64,000 nt of DNA from Ochotona curzoniae (taxonomy: Eukaryota; Chordata; Mammalia; Lagomorpha; Ochotonidae): assembly GCF_017591425.1 (NCBI RefSeq), contig NW_024466459.1, forward strand, positions 7,626,001 through 7,690,000, given 5' to 3'. The notes under the pieces are model-generated. The model was not told the origin of the DNA and did no database searches. It was given only the letters and a program-made list of their open reading frames with translations. Shown piece after piece: positions 55,409-64,000 of the stretch. The first letter of the stretch is position 1, and each line of letters starts with the position of its first letter. Both the position numbers and the translations under genes were made by a program.

Positions 55409-56026
55409 CTGTGGGTCACACAGGATGGGGAGGGACTCACCCTGCGGGCCACCACCATGCTGCCCGCCTGCAGCCACAGAAGGCCACGAGCTGTCTCCTG
55501 GCGGCTGTGAGTGGTGACCAGGTACAGCCCTTGGGACTAGGTAGTGACAGGCCAGTCACCTACAGGGGAGGACTGGGGCAAAGTGAAGGGAGGAGGGCAG
55601 GTGGGGGAGAGTGAGCGAGCATCACATAGGCACAGAGGCTGGGCAGGGTAGGTTTTCCTTGCTGCATTTATGTTAAAGGAGCCCCTGTCTCCATGCAGCG
55701 GGCTCCCCCCCAGCTGTCTGCAGGTCTGTGTGTCCATGTGCCTACACACCAAGAATGAGCCGAGTGGACTGGACTTGTGCCTACGGTCACCCCACATACA
55801 TGTGCTGAGTGCCTAACGTGTGGCTAACTGGTTTAAGTGCTGCTCTGGTGGACAGATGGAAAGTGTAACTCGCTCAGGGCTGCAGGGCTTAGATACAGGG
55901 CTGGGCTTCAGGCCCAGGGAGGCTGCCGGCGGTCAAGGCCTGGCTTGCGCAGTGCACAGCCTCTGCAGCTGGACCTGGGAGCTCCCCACTCCTGGCCACG
56001 CCTCAGGGAGCGTTCCTCCTGCTTAC

Positions 56027-56143
56027 CTTTCTGCCACGTGATGGCTGGCCGGGGTGCGCCCGAGGTCTCGCACGCCAGCACCACCGACATGCCGTCGATC
56101 ACGGTGCTGTCAAGGGGCCCCCTGGTGATGTTGGGGGCAATGC
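56027..56143 (-). CDS. SDK2: SDK2 exon W5: Ig5, first half
   Basis: 117 bp, phase 1 at both ends. It encodes [18 protein letters not shown] with an N-glycosylation site (NIT), the first cysteine (VVLACETSG) and the tryptophan strand PAITWQK. Acceptor TCTGCAG, donor GTAAGC. The intron to W6 (55409-56026, 618 bp) has no recognised repeat. Confidence 0.97.
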
Positions 56144-56632
56144 CTGCAGACAGACACAGTGGAGCCCTTTGGCCTCAAACCGGGAGGTGCTGCGGTTGGG
56201 AGGCCCGAGCCGTTGAGCCAGCAGCCTCATCCTCCTGCCCTGGGGTGTCATGGGATGGGAAGATGCCAGGGCTAGGGCTCCCAAACACCTGCCCTGCGCA
56301 GGGACAGGTCACAGCTCAGAGATTGGTTGGAATTCGTTTGTCCCGCTTCTTAGAGGGACAAGCACGGATGACCAAGGGGATTAAGGCTTTCCCTCCCGGA
56401 GGGAGAATCCAGTCTGATGGCTGCAGGATGGGGGCCCACACGAAACAAGGACCTATAGCCAGGGGACCCAAGATACAAGTCATCCTTTTCTGCTTTAGAG
56501 TAGGGACAGCTGGAAACCAGTTTTGTAAGGCTCCTTTCCTCAAAGCACCTGTGGTTCCAGGACATGGGGGAGGACCAGCGACCCGGGTCACCCAGATGGT
56601 ACATGCGCAATTCCCGAGGGGGGCCAGCTTAC

Positions 56633-56827
56633 TGGTGACGGCCAGGTAGGTGGAGGTTTGCGCCTCGCCAGCCGCATTGCGGGCGAAGCATTGAAACATG
56701 CCAGTGTCGTCGGGCACCAGGCCGCTGATCTGCAGGCCCCCATCCCCGCGCTGCCTGAAGCGGGCCAGCTTTTCCACCTCCACCACAGCTGCATCCTTGT
56801 ACCACGTGATTGAGGGTGATGGCACGC
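56633..56827 (-). CDS. SDK2: SDK2 exon W4: Ig4, remainder
   Basis: 195 bp, phase 1 in and out. It carries the tryptophan strand [17 protein letters not shown] and the second cysteine strand [17 protein letters not shown], then the G-strand TSTYLAVT. Acceptor ACCCACAG, donor GTAAGC (last exon base A, completing Ser with W5). The intron to W5 (56144-56632) shows nothing recognisable. Confidence 0.97.
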
Positions 56828-57877
56828 CTGTGGGTGACAGGAGAGCATCAGCCGCCTCCGACAGGTGCTAGGGACCTGCGTGCGCGTGCGTGGATGCTGC
56901 AGCAAGAGGTGCTAGGTTCCCGGTGGGCGAATCGCGAATGCTGTGGGTGCTGGGTGAGTGTTACCAGGGAGCAAAGCCCCCCAGCATCACTTAGGCTCAG
57001 ATATGCAGGACTGGACAAACCAGCTGTGGATGCTTCTTGCTGTGAGCAGCAGTGTGTAAGTGGGAACCTGCAAGTTGGGCTGTCACCCAAATGCACATGG
57101 TTCCGGCACTGTGTAGAGTGGGCCACATTCTCGTCCTGAATGGGGTCTCCCTTCACCTTGGCCCTGCCTGGGCCACCCTCAGGCTGCCAGGCTCTTCTCA
57201 GAAGGGACTTTCTCCCCCTGCCAGGTGTCTGCCTCCCAGCATGACACGGGGCATGGAGTCTCATGCATTCTGTGACAAGGGCACTCTCCTGTTGTGATGT
57301 CCGGCAGTACCAGTGCATCCCTAACTCGGTGGGACAAATGACCAGGCTGCATCCTGCAGCCCCAGCATTTGAGAAGACGGGACGAGGGTTGGCATCTGTC
57401 TGTGGTTTGCTCTTTGCCCGAGAACACTGTGGGTCCTCAGGAAGCCGTAACGAGAACGACCTGGGGTAGGGCCATCACCCAGCCCATGGTGTCTTGGTGG
57501 TCCAAGCATTCTTCATCCCACTCCATGTACCCCACTCTTCCCCCACTGTCCTGCATGCTCAGGGCTATGTTGGGCACCTTGGCTCAGTGTCAGGCCATCG
57601 CCCACGGCGGTGCACGTCCTTCTCTGTCACCCTAGATTTCCCCCAGCTGTGGGCTGTCCTCGGCTCAGTTGCAGCAGGAGAGTGGGTGGGTGGGGACACA
57701 TGCTCCTTTTTCAGGTGCAGTGCCCAAGGTGGTGGTTGAGCAGGAGGAGCCAGGCCCTCAGGTCTGGTGGCCCTGACCCTGCTGGTGGTGACCAGGTGCT
57801 GCTGGTGCCCCACACCCGACAGGCCATCTGGGACTGCTTCCTGTCCGTGACCCCCTCTGCCCACTTTGTGATGTTAC

Positions 57878-57961
57878 CTTTAGCTCGGCAAGGGATGTCC
57901 ACCACCTTCTCCATCTCTGCCGTGATGTGTCTCTCGGGCTCCTTGGTGAACTGAGGCGGTT
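57878..57961 (-). CDS. SDK2: SDK2 exon W3: Ig4, first strands
   Basis: 84 bp, phase 1 at both ends, so skipping it would keep frame but remove the first half of Ig4. It encodes [16 protein letters not shown] and the first cysteine in VDIPCRAK. Acceptor CCCACAG, donor GTAACA. The 1,050-bp intron that follows (56828-57877) is unique sequence with no recognised repeat. Confidence 0.96.
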
Positions 57962-58069
57962 CTGTGGGGAGGAGAGCCCGAGGTGGGGGGTGGTCAGAGC
58001 CCTGTGGTGCATGTAGGGGTGCAGTGGGGTTCTCCAGGGGTGGGCCCCAACCTGTGCACCCCGCCTCAC

Positions 58070-58260
58070 CCAACACGGAGAGGTAGGCGCCCCGCACAAC
58101 AGGAGCCACACTGCTGCTGCGCAGGACGGCCTCGCACTCGTAGTAGCCAGCATCGCGGCTGCTGGGGTTGGTGATGGTGAGCCGGCGGTTGTAGTCGCTG
58201 ATGCCACCCGACACCAGCACCCCATCCTTCTTCCAGAGCAGGTGCAGCTTGATCAGGGGC
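58070..58260 (-). CDS. SDK2: SDK2 exon W2: Ig3, second half
   Basis: 191 bp. The first base completes an Arg codon. It encodes the Ig tryptophan strand (LLWKKDGVL) and the second cysteine strand ([11 protein letters not shown]), ending SVL plus one base of the split Glu that opens W3. Acceptor CCTACAG, donor GTGAGG. The frame is open throughout. The intron to W3 is only 108 bp. Confidence 0.97.
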
Positions 58261-58908
58261 CTGTAGGGTAGACAGGGAGGCAAGGGTTGGGTCATAGGTA
58301 CTCTCGGGGTCCCCAGAGTGTGGGACGCAGACTCCTGGGTAACTCTGTTCTCTACTGTCTTCTCACATGTTGGCTCTGCCCAAGGGGGTCTGTGCTAACC
58401 CCAGGAGGAGTGTGGAGGGACCCCCGGCAAAAGGGGCTTTGTGGTTTCAAGCATCTGGGTAGCCTAGGGCTGTGTGTGTGTCTGCTCTGCCACCTGGTTA
58501 GCAGTGGCAGAAGGGGAGGGTGTGCCAGGAAGGGGAGGCAGTGGCACCTGATCCATCACTGTCCTGTGAAGATGCTCATGGCCACGGTGTGAATCATTTC
58601 CCACGCATCCTTCCCTCTTACCTGCCTGTGTACAAGGGGGCTGTGCTCTGGAAGGACTGCTCAGGGTGCCCAGGGCGAGTCCAAGTGTCCTGGGCTGGGA
58701 TCTGTCTCTCTGTAATCCCGACACCCACACCCATCCAGGGCCATGCAGAGTGAGGCAGCCCTGCCCTACAAGCACAGTTGTGTGCCCGCATCTCTCCTCT
58801 GCTCTCCCAGCCCCCGGGCAGTGTGATTTCTGGGTCTTTCTGGATCCTGACCCCTCGCCCTCCTCAGAGCCAGGAGTATTAGGGCCAAGGGCGGGAGGTA
58901 CCACCCAC

Positions 58909-59020
58909 CTGGCATTGGCCACACACTCCATGGTCACCTCGGAGGTCCCGGCTACCACGCTGGTGTTCTTGGGAGGGATGATGATGGTGGGAGCGATGGG
59001 GTCGGCAGGGCCCCCCACAT
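58909..59020 (-). CDS. SDK2: SDK2 exon W1: Ig3, first half
   Basis: 112 bp. It begins with the last two bases of a split codon (AT) after acceptor TCTCCAG and ends AG before donor GTGGGT. It encodes [15 protein letters not shown], then an N-glycosylation site (KNTS) and the first Ig cysteine in VTMECVANA. Ig3 belongs to the Ig1-Ig4 horseshoe used in sidekick homophilic adhesion. The following intron (58261-58908) is GC-rich with no recognised element. Confidence 0.96.
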
Positions 59021-60021
59021 CTGGAGAGAATCAGAGGTTAGAGATCCCATTCCTGTCTGGCCCCACAGAGGCTAAGGCCACGAGAGATGTCTGCCCTCAC
59101 AGTGTATAGCAGGCAGCCACTGGACATGGACAGGGAGTGAGTGCCCAGGAGGACACTGCTGACCGTAAGGGCCTTCCAGCCACCTCCTCTCCCCACCTCG
59201 TCCCATTCTAGCACCTTCGAAACCCAGCCGGATGCCTGCATTTACTTCACTGGCTTGTATGCTGTTGGCCTCCTGTTCCACAATACAGCTCTCCTGCTCG
59301 GTTGGGCAATGCTCCCAGCCCACCCCGAGATGCCTACATTCCTACTACCGAGCAGGTGACCTTGTCTGAAACCAGAGCCTTTGCCGATGTGTCTAGTTCA
59401 GGCGAGAACTGGATAGGGGTGGGCTCTAGACTCAAACAGACACAGACGCAGGACAGAAGGCCGTGGAACACTAAAGTGGGGAGAGGAGGGGTGGGGTCTT
59501 CGCTGGTGCGTCCCGAGGACAGGATCTGGACTTCTGGCCTCCGGGAAAGAAAGTGCCATTGTCTTGCACCTTGTGGTCAGTGTCCTGTCACTGGGCCACG
59601 GCAGGCCGACAGATCCCAGGCCGGTCCTACATGCCTGCATGGATCCCCGAGCTGGACATTCCACAGTGGGATTTGTATCACAAGAGGAAGCCATCACAAC
59701 CTGCCTGCCTCCCCCTCCTCACAGTGAGGACCCACAAAGGAGGTAGCCTGGAGGCCAAGGAGATGGCTCTCACTAGAGCCCAACCTTGGAGTCCTCCCAG
59801 AACTTGGAGGACAAGGATGTCTGGTGCTGAAGTCCGTACTGTGGGTACCCACAGGGTGGCCATGGCTGACGTCTCCGGCATAAAGAATGAGTGCTTGGTA
59901 CCCCGCAGGAGCTCACGGGCACCCATGAAAGGAACAAACAGAACGCCCGCCCGCAGTCAGTGACCCAAACCAGGGAGCTGCCCATGGCCGAGGTGGGGGT
60001 TCATCTTGAAAGAAACTTGGG

Positions 60022-60335
60022 GTTGGCATGGCACAGTGGGTTAAGCCACTGCTGTGACACCCGCACCCCATATGAGCTCTGGCCAGGTCCTGACTGCTGC
60101 ACTTGCAATCCAGTTCCCTGATGATGCTCCTGGGAAAGCAGCAGATGATGGTTCAAGCACTTAAGCCCCTGCCACCTGCATGGGAGACCCTGGAGTTCTG
60201 GGTTCCAGCTTTCAGCCTGGCACAGCCTGGGCTCTCACAGCTCTTTGGAGAGTAAACCAGAGAATGCACAAAAGCTCTGTCTCTCTCCCTTCCTTTGTCA
60301 CTCTTTCAGACAAATAAGAAATCTTAAAAAAAATA
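60022..60335 (+). repeat. CSINE
   Basis: The head GGGGTTGGCATGGCACAGTG, the block CCAGTTCCCTGATGATGCTC and the tail AGACAAATAAGAAATC are present. Confidence 0.88.
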
Positions 60336-60689
60336 AACAACACCCTCTTCTCACAGAGGCGATCCATGGCCCCCCTTTCTTTTTCGGTGAGCTCTGTAAG
60401 AGTGGCTATAATTTCGCAGCAGTGGTCAGCATGTGCCCAGGACTGGCTCTTAGTGCACCTGCTCTCCGGCTCTTGAAAATACAACCTCTGAGGACTTTTT
60501 TTCTCATGCCACAAATCTAGCCAGTTGGCCCATTTCCGGGTGGTGCTGCAGGGAGCCAGCCCAAATGACAGGCATGACCCTGGGGTGACAGCCGTTGGAC
60601 GTCCTTGAGAGGCCAGGAGTGGGGTGGGGGTGGAGAGAAGCCCCCTTGCCGCTCTGAGCTGCCAAGGCTGGCCTTGGACAGGTCTTCCT

Positions 60690-60960
60690 ACTTGGCTCCA
60701 AGAAGAATGAGAGTCAAATGTGAAAAATAAAGGAAAATGAAGGCAGCAGGAAAGGAAGCATAAAAAGTAAAATAATTACAACAATATAAAGGCCTCGTGT
60801 AGATGCCATAAAGAGTGATCGGATTGAAAGCTGCTGATATAGCCGAATCCATAAAAGCGTGCTCTAAGTTGTTTATTACATGCTGGGGCGAGCAGGTAGC
60901 ATGGCCCAGATTAATGGGGCGCGAGGCAGAGGCAGACATTTAAGGCCCAAGCAGGAGCTG
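60690..60960. promoter_or_regulatory. AT-rich conserved-looking block (candidate enhancer)
   Basis: Non-repetitive sequence with AAAATAATTACAACAATATA, AGTGATCGGATTGAAAGC and CCCAGATTAATGGGGCG, placed between GC-rich flanks. Suggested only from composition and motif content. Confidence 0.35.
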
Positions 60961-62649
60961 GGCTCCAAGGAGCTACAGGGTCCACAGAGGGCCCTGGAGG
61001 AAGGCTGGAGCTCTGGGCACAGCGTGTGACAAGTGAGGGCTGCCAAGGCCAGGGACAGAGGGTGCCGAACGCCTTGCAATGTCCCAGCGAGGGTCCTTGG
61101 AGAAGCGGTCTGTGCTGGGGAGGGCCCCACGCTCCTGGGTGGATGCACCCAAGGCGGCATGGAGCCTGGATTGGTGGGGAGGGGTGGGTAGCTCTGAGCT
61201 GTGAGCAGGACAGCCTTGTTCAGCCACTTGGAGACCGAGCAAAGGTCGGTGCTTTGTGGGGGTGAGGGTGGTGAGCTGGAGGGGGATGGCATGAGAAGCA
61301 GGAAGGGGCTCTGGGACCGACGCAGTGGCAGAGTGGCCCTCAGGGTACTGGGTCACAGGAAGGAGGCAGCTTAGGGGAAACGGTTCGGATTTTGAACAGT
61401 AGGTTGCAAGGCTGGTCAAGAGAGGAGGTGGGGCCCCAAACAGGTACAGGTGTGCAGGCAACAGCAGGACATGGTAGGAGAATGGGCAGGGACCAAGGGC
61501 TGAGGCCTAGATGCTGGGCTTGGTCACCTCAGCGACAGGATGTGGACGGGACCTGCACTGTTAGAATGGCAGGTGCCAGAGGGGCTGGCGGAGTGGAGTG
61601 CCCAGCAGAAGGGACACAGGACAGAGATGGAGAGGAAGGGGAGGGACTAGTAGCCCTGCCTGAGACCATGATGGCAGTAGTTGCTGGTCGGGTCTCTGCA
61701 GCAGGGAGTCCGGGTTCCAGTGCTGGCTTTACCAGTTACCAGCAGAGGCTGCAGGCAGCGAGGACATAACCCTTCGGGCCCAGTTTTCCCAGCTTTCCTA
61801 CCATGGCCCTCCCATCCCCTGCCTGCCTTGGTTATTGCAGAGGTGGCCCTCATAGGCTCCTCAGAGGGCTTGTCCCGTGGGACCTCGGGGTATGTGTTAG
61901 AGTGGGGTGAGGCCTGAGGGCAGAAAGACACAGGAGCTGGCCTGGGGATGTTACAGCACCAATGCGCCAGTTGCAGGACACACCAGGCTGTCAGGTGCTC
62001 TCCGCTGTGAGCTGTGCACAGCCACCCACTCCTCTACGTCTCCAGGACTGGCCACATGCGTAGTGCGTGTTGCCCTGCACCTGTGCTAGCACGCAGTCAT
62101 GGTCCTTGGGGCTGCCAGGGCCAGGAGGATCCGGTGGGGATGAGGGGGGGAGTGTTCAGAGAGCCCAGCGGAGGGTCCTTCTCTCACTCCGCCCCCTGCC
62201 TTAGGGTCCCCACCACCAGTTGCTCTAGGCTGTGGCCCAGACCCAAGTCAGTGTGGCAGGTCTGCTAAGAACGTAGCTTGCTTCAGCCCAGCCAAGGGGG
62301 ATTTAAGGGACAATGAATCCCCCCAGGGGTCAATGAAAACCACAGGAAGCCACAGTGAGGGAGAGGGACAGGAGGCAGAAGGGGACAGCCCCCTGCTCCC
62401 CTCAAATGCCCAGGGCAGCTTTCATAATGGCCAATCTAAGGGGCGCTCATAGGCATCCATCCCCGCCCCCCCAATCACCTGGCTGACTCCTCTGGGTCAC
62501 TGACAGCACATGACAAGTGAGCAGGTGACGTACCTGGGCCACAGGTTGCATGGGTAGAGGCAGGGACGCCAGGGACTGAGCTGCGGGTGCTCAGGCCCTA
62601 ACACACCCGCATCTCTCACACCCGGCCAGGGTCACACGTGCCTGCTGGG

Positions 62650-63060
62650 CTCCTGCTGCCCTTCTGATTGAGTGTCATTTAATTCCCGCTGATTCACATT
62701 TAATTAAAAACAGATCCCCAGTTTGGTTATTAGAAGATTTTTTAGCGTGTGTGGGATGGCTTGCACGCTACCTTTTCAGCTGTAAATTTCACGAAATCTA
62801 AACACAGATCACGTCTCTGACGGAAGCTGAGCAATCAGATTGGGCTGGATGGCAAGTGTAAAATGCACACAGATTTCAAAGACTTCATAAGTGAAAAACC
62901 AGCATAACAGATCTCGGGAATAGTTTTTTAGATGATGATATGTTAAAGGAATGCGATTTGGGACATAGGTTGGGTTAATCAGAATGTATGCATAAAATTA
63001 ATCTCACTTCTTTGTTTTGACTTTGCAAAAATGGGGGGGCCCCTGGGAGACTGAACATGA
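62650..63060. promoter_or_regulatory. AT-rich conserved-looking block with ATTA motifs
   Basis: It contains CATTTAATTCCCGCTGATT, CACATTTAATTAAAAACAG, GGGTTAATCAG and ATAAAATTAATCTC. No repeat family was recognised. Function is inference. Confidence 0.35.
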
Positions 63061-64000
63061 CTTCCGAGGTTCACATTGTATTTCTAAGGCACACTGGAGC
63101 TCCGACCCCCAAGGTGTGGCTTTGTGAAGTGTCCAGGGCCACCCTGGGGCCACTGGTCTTGCTCCCTCCTTCTCTGTTTCCCTGTTACACAGCAGATGAG
63201 GCTTGGGGAGGTGAGGCTGGAGTCTGGCTCGGGGGCGACCAGGGAAGGACCTGGGGCTGGTGGCGGCAGCAGCGGCGGGCGAGGCTGTGAGGCAGCTTGC
63301 GCTCAGTGGCAGCTTCGGGAACAGGGTTTTGAAGTGCAATCACTCGTGGGAGGAGAAATTAGCTCCCAATCAGTCGGTTCTGCTCTTAATCCAGCACAGA
63401 TCAGGGGTGGGGGAGAAGGGGTGGGAGAGGCAGGTGGCAGAGGAGGAAGTCGGGGACTGGATGGGAGATGGCTGGAGGGCTGGGGGCTGTTGCCAGCCAG
63501 GAGGGCAGTGAGCCTCACTCCTCTGCCAAGGAGCCAGGTGCTAAAGGAGGGGGCATAGGTTAAAGGTACCCTGACCTCAACTCACAGGGTGAACTGAGTC
63601 AGCCAGGGAGATGCCCCCCTATAACCCAGACCACGGAGCGCCCTTAGATCTCTGGCTCTGCCTCTTGCTAAATGACCGGACCTACAAGGTTCTTGGACAG
63701 CCCCCCCGCCTCCTCCCAGGAGAGTTGTAGGAGAAAACGTCTCCCTCAGATGCTGCTGTAATTCCTCTTCTGGTAAGAAACAGCAGCCCCAAGCCTTGGG
63801 TTGTACCTTGGGCTGTGCCTTGGGCTGTGTTTGAGACCCTGAGTTGGGGTTGGGGTCAAAGGTTGCAGAGGGACCCCAGTGGGTCTTTCTCAGGGATAGA
63901 ATCCTCCCAGCCATCCAAGTTTGGGCATGAGAAAGACTGGGAAGATGGCGGGGCCCTGTGGGAGCTTGGTCAGCCCAGAAACGGCATGGCAGGGGCTGGG

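Larger units (their letters stand above)
1..64000 (-). other. SDK2: SDK2 gene, internal part (39 coding exons, both ends missing)
   Basis: The exons encode protein sidekick-2, a type I membrane adhesion protein that binds homophilically and directs layer-specific synapses in the retina; its tail binds PDZ scaffolds such as MAGI proteins. The joined exons give Ig3-Ig6, 13 FNIII domains, one transmembrane helix and a tail, in one open frame of 1,850 codons. SDK2 rather than SDK1 is chosen from the tail: the peptide [20 protein letters not shown] is the SDK2 form, whereas SDK1 diverges there. Full-length SDK2 is about 2,170 residues, so roughly 200 N-terminal residues and 110-120 C-terminal residues are outside the window. 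All introns are GT-AG. No disabling change was seen, so this is an intact functional gene. The frame and splice logic are read from the sequence; the function is established for mammalian orthologues. Confidence 0.97.
59021..64000. other. Intron upstream of W1 (3' part): one CSINE and two AT-rich conserved-looking blocks
   Basis: No SDK2 exon is found upstream of W1 in the window, so the whole stretch is intronic. It holds a CSINE at 60022-60335 and AT-rich, non-repetitive blocks at 60690-60960 and 62650-63060 (described separately). 59021-60020 and 60960-62640 are GC-rich unique sequence in which I recognise nothing. The open frames here are short and show no domain or splice support. Confidence 0.8.

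Noticed and set aside
55837..56649. 270-codon plus-strand frame
   Set aside because: Antisense shadow of W4 and W5 and the intron between them; no recognisable protein.
3573..59020. Identity as SDK1
   Set aside because: The cytoplasmic peptide [20 protein letters not shown] and the FNIII peptides follow SDK2; SDK1 differs strongly in the tail.

Overview
The window is mammalian genomic DNA, almost certainly from a lagomorph. About twenty tRNA-derived lagomorph C-repeats (CSINEs) lie in the introns. Many end in a CCAATAAAAATAAA-type tail, which I associate with pika (Ochotona) rather than rabbit copies; that genus call is tentative.

One protein-coding gene fills the window, on the minus strand: SDK2 (protein sidekick-2), a large immunoglobulin/fibronectin-III cell-adhesion protein of synapses, best known from the retina. 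I place 39 consecutive coding exons between 59020 and 3573, all with GT-AG introns. Together they give 5,552 nt, or 1,850 whole codons plus one split first codon, with no stop or frameshift. They cover Ig3 to Ig6, all 13 FNIII domains, the single transmembrane helix and most of the cytoplasmic tail. The promoter, signal peptide, Ig1 and Ig2 lie beyond 64000. The last exon, with the C-terminal PDZ-binding motif, lies beyond position 1. From memory of a 45-exon human gene these would be exons 6 to 44; below they are called W1 to W39 in transcription order.

Layout by coordinate: 1-3572 is the last intron. 3573-6431 holds the cytoplasmic and transmembrane exons and the end of FN13. 9701-34740 holds closely spaced FN3-FN13 exons. 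34741-41458 is a 6.7 kb intron with an AT-rich, homeodomain-motif-dense island and a CSINE cluster. 41459-46709 holds the second half of Ig6, FN1, FN2 and the start of FN3. 46710-54482 is a 7.8 kb intron with a solo LTR, an old hAT element and an L1 remnant. 54483-59020 holds Ig3 to Ig6. 59021-64000 is intron with two conserved-looking AT-rich blocks.

The main observations beyond the gene are: a 904-bp solo LTR with a perfect 6-bp target duplication that splits a CSINE; a second, 465-bp solo LTR with a 5-bp duplication; a nine-copy minisatellite that runs right up to a splice acceptor; the homeodomain-motif island; and a repeating exon-size pattern suggesting that blocks of four FNIII domains were duplicated during sidekick evolution. 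I found no RNA gene, second protein-coding gene, CRISPR array or other novel multi-gene system.
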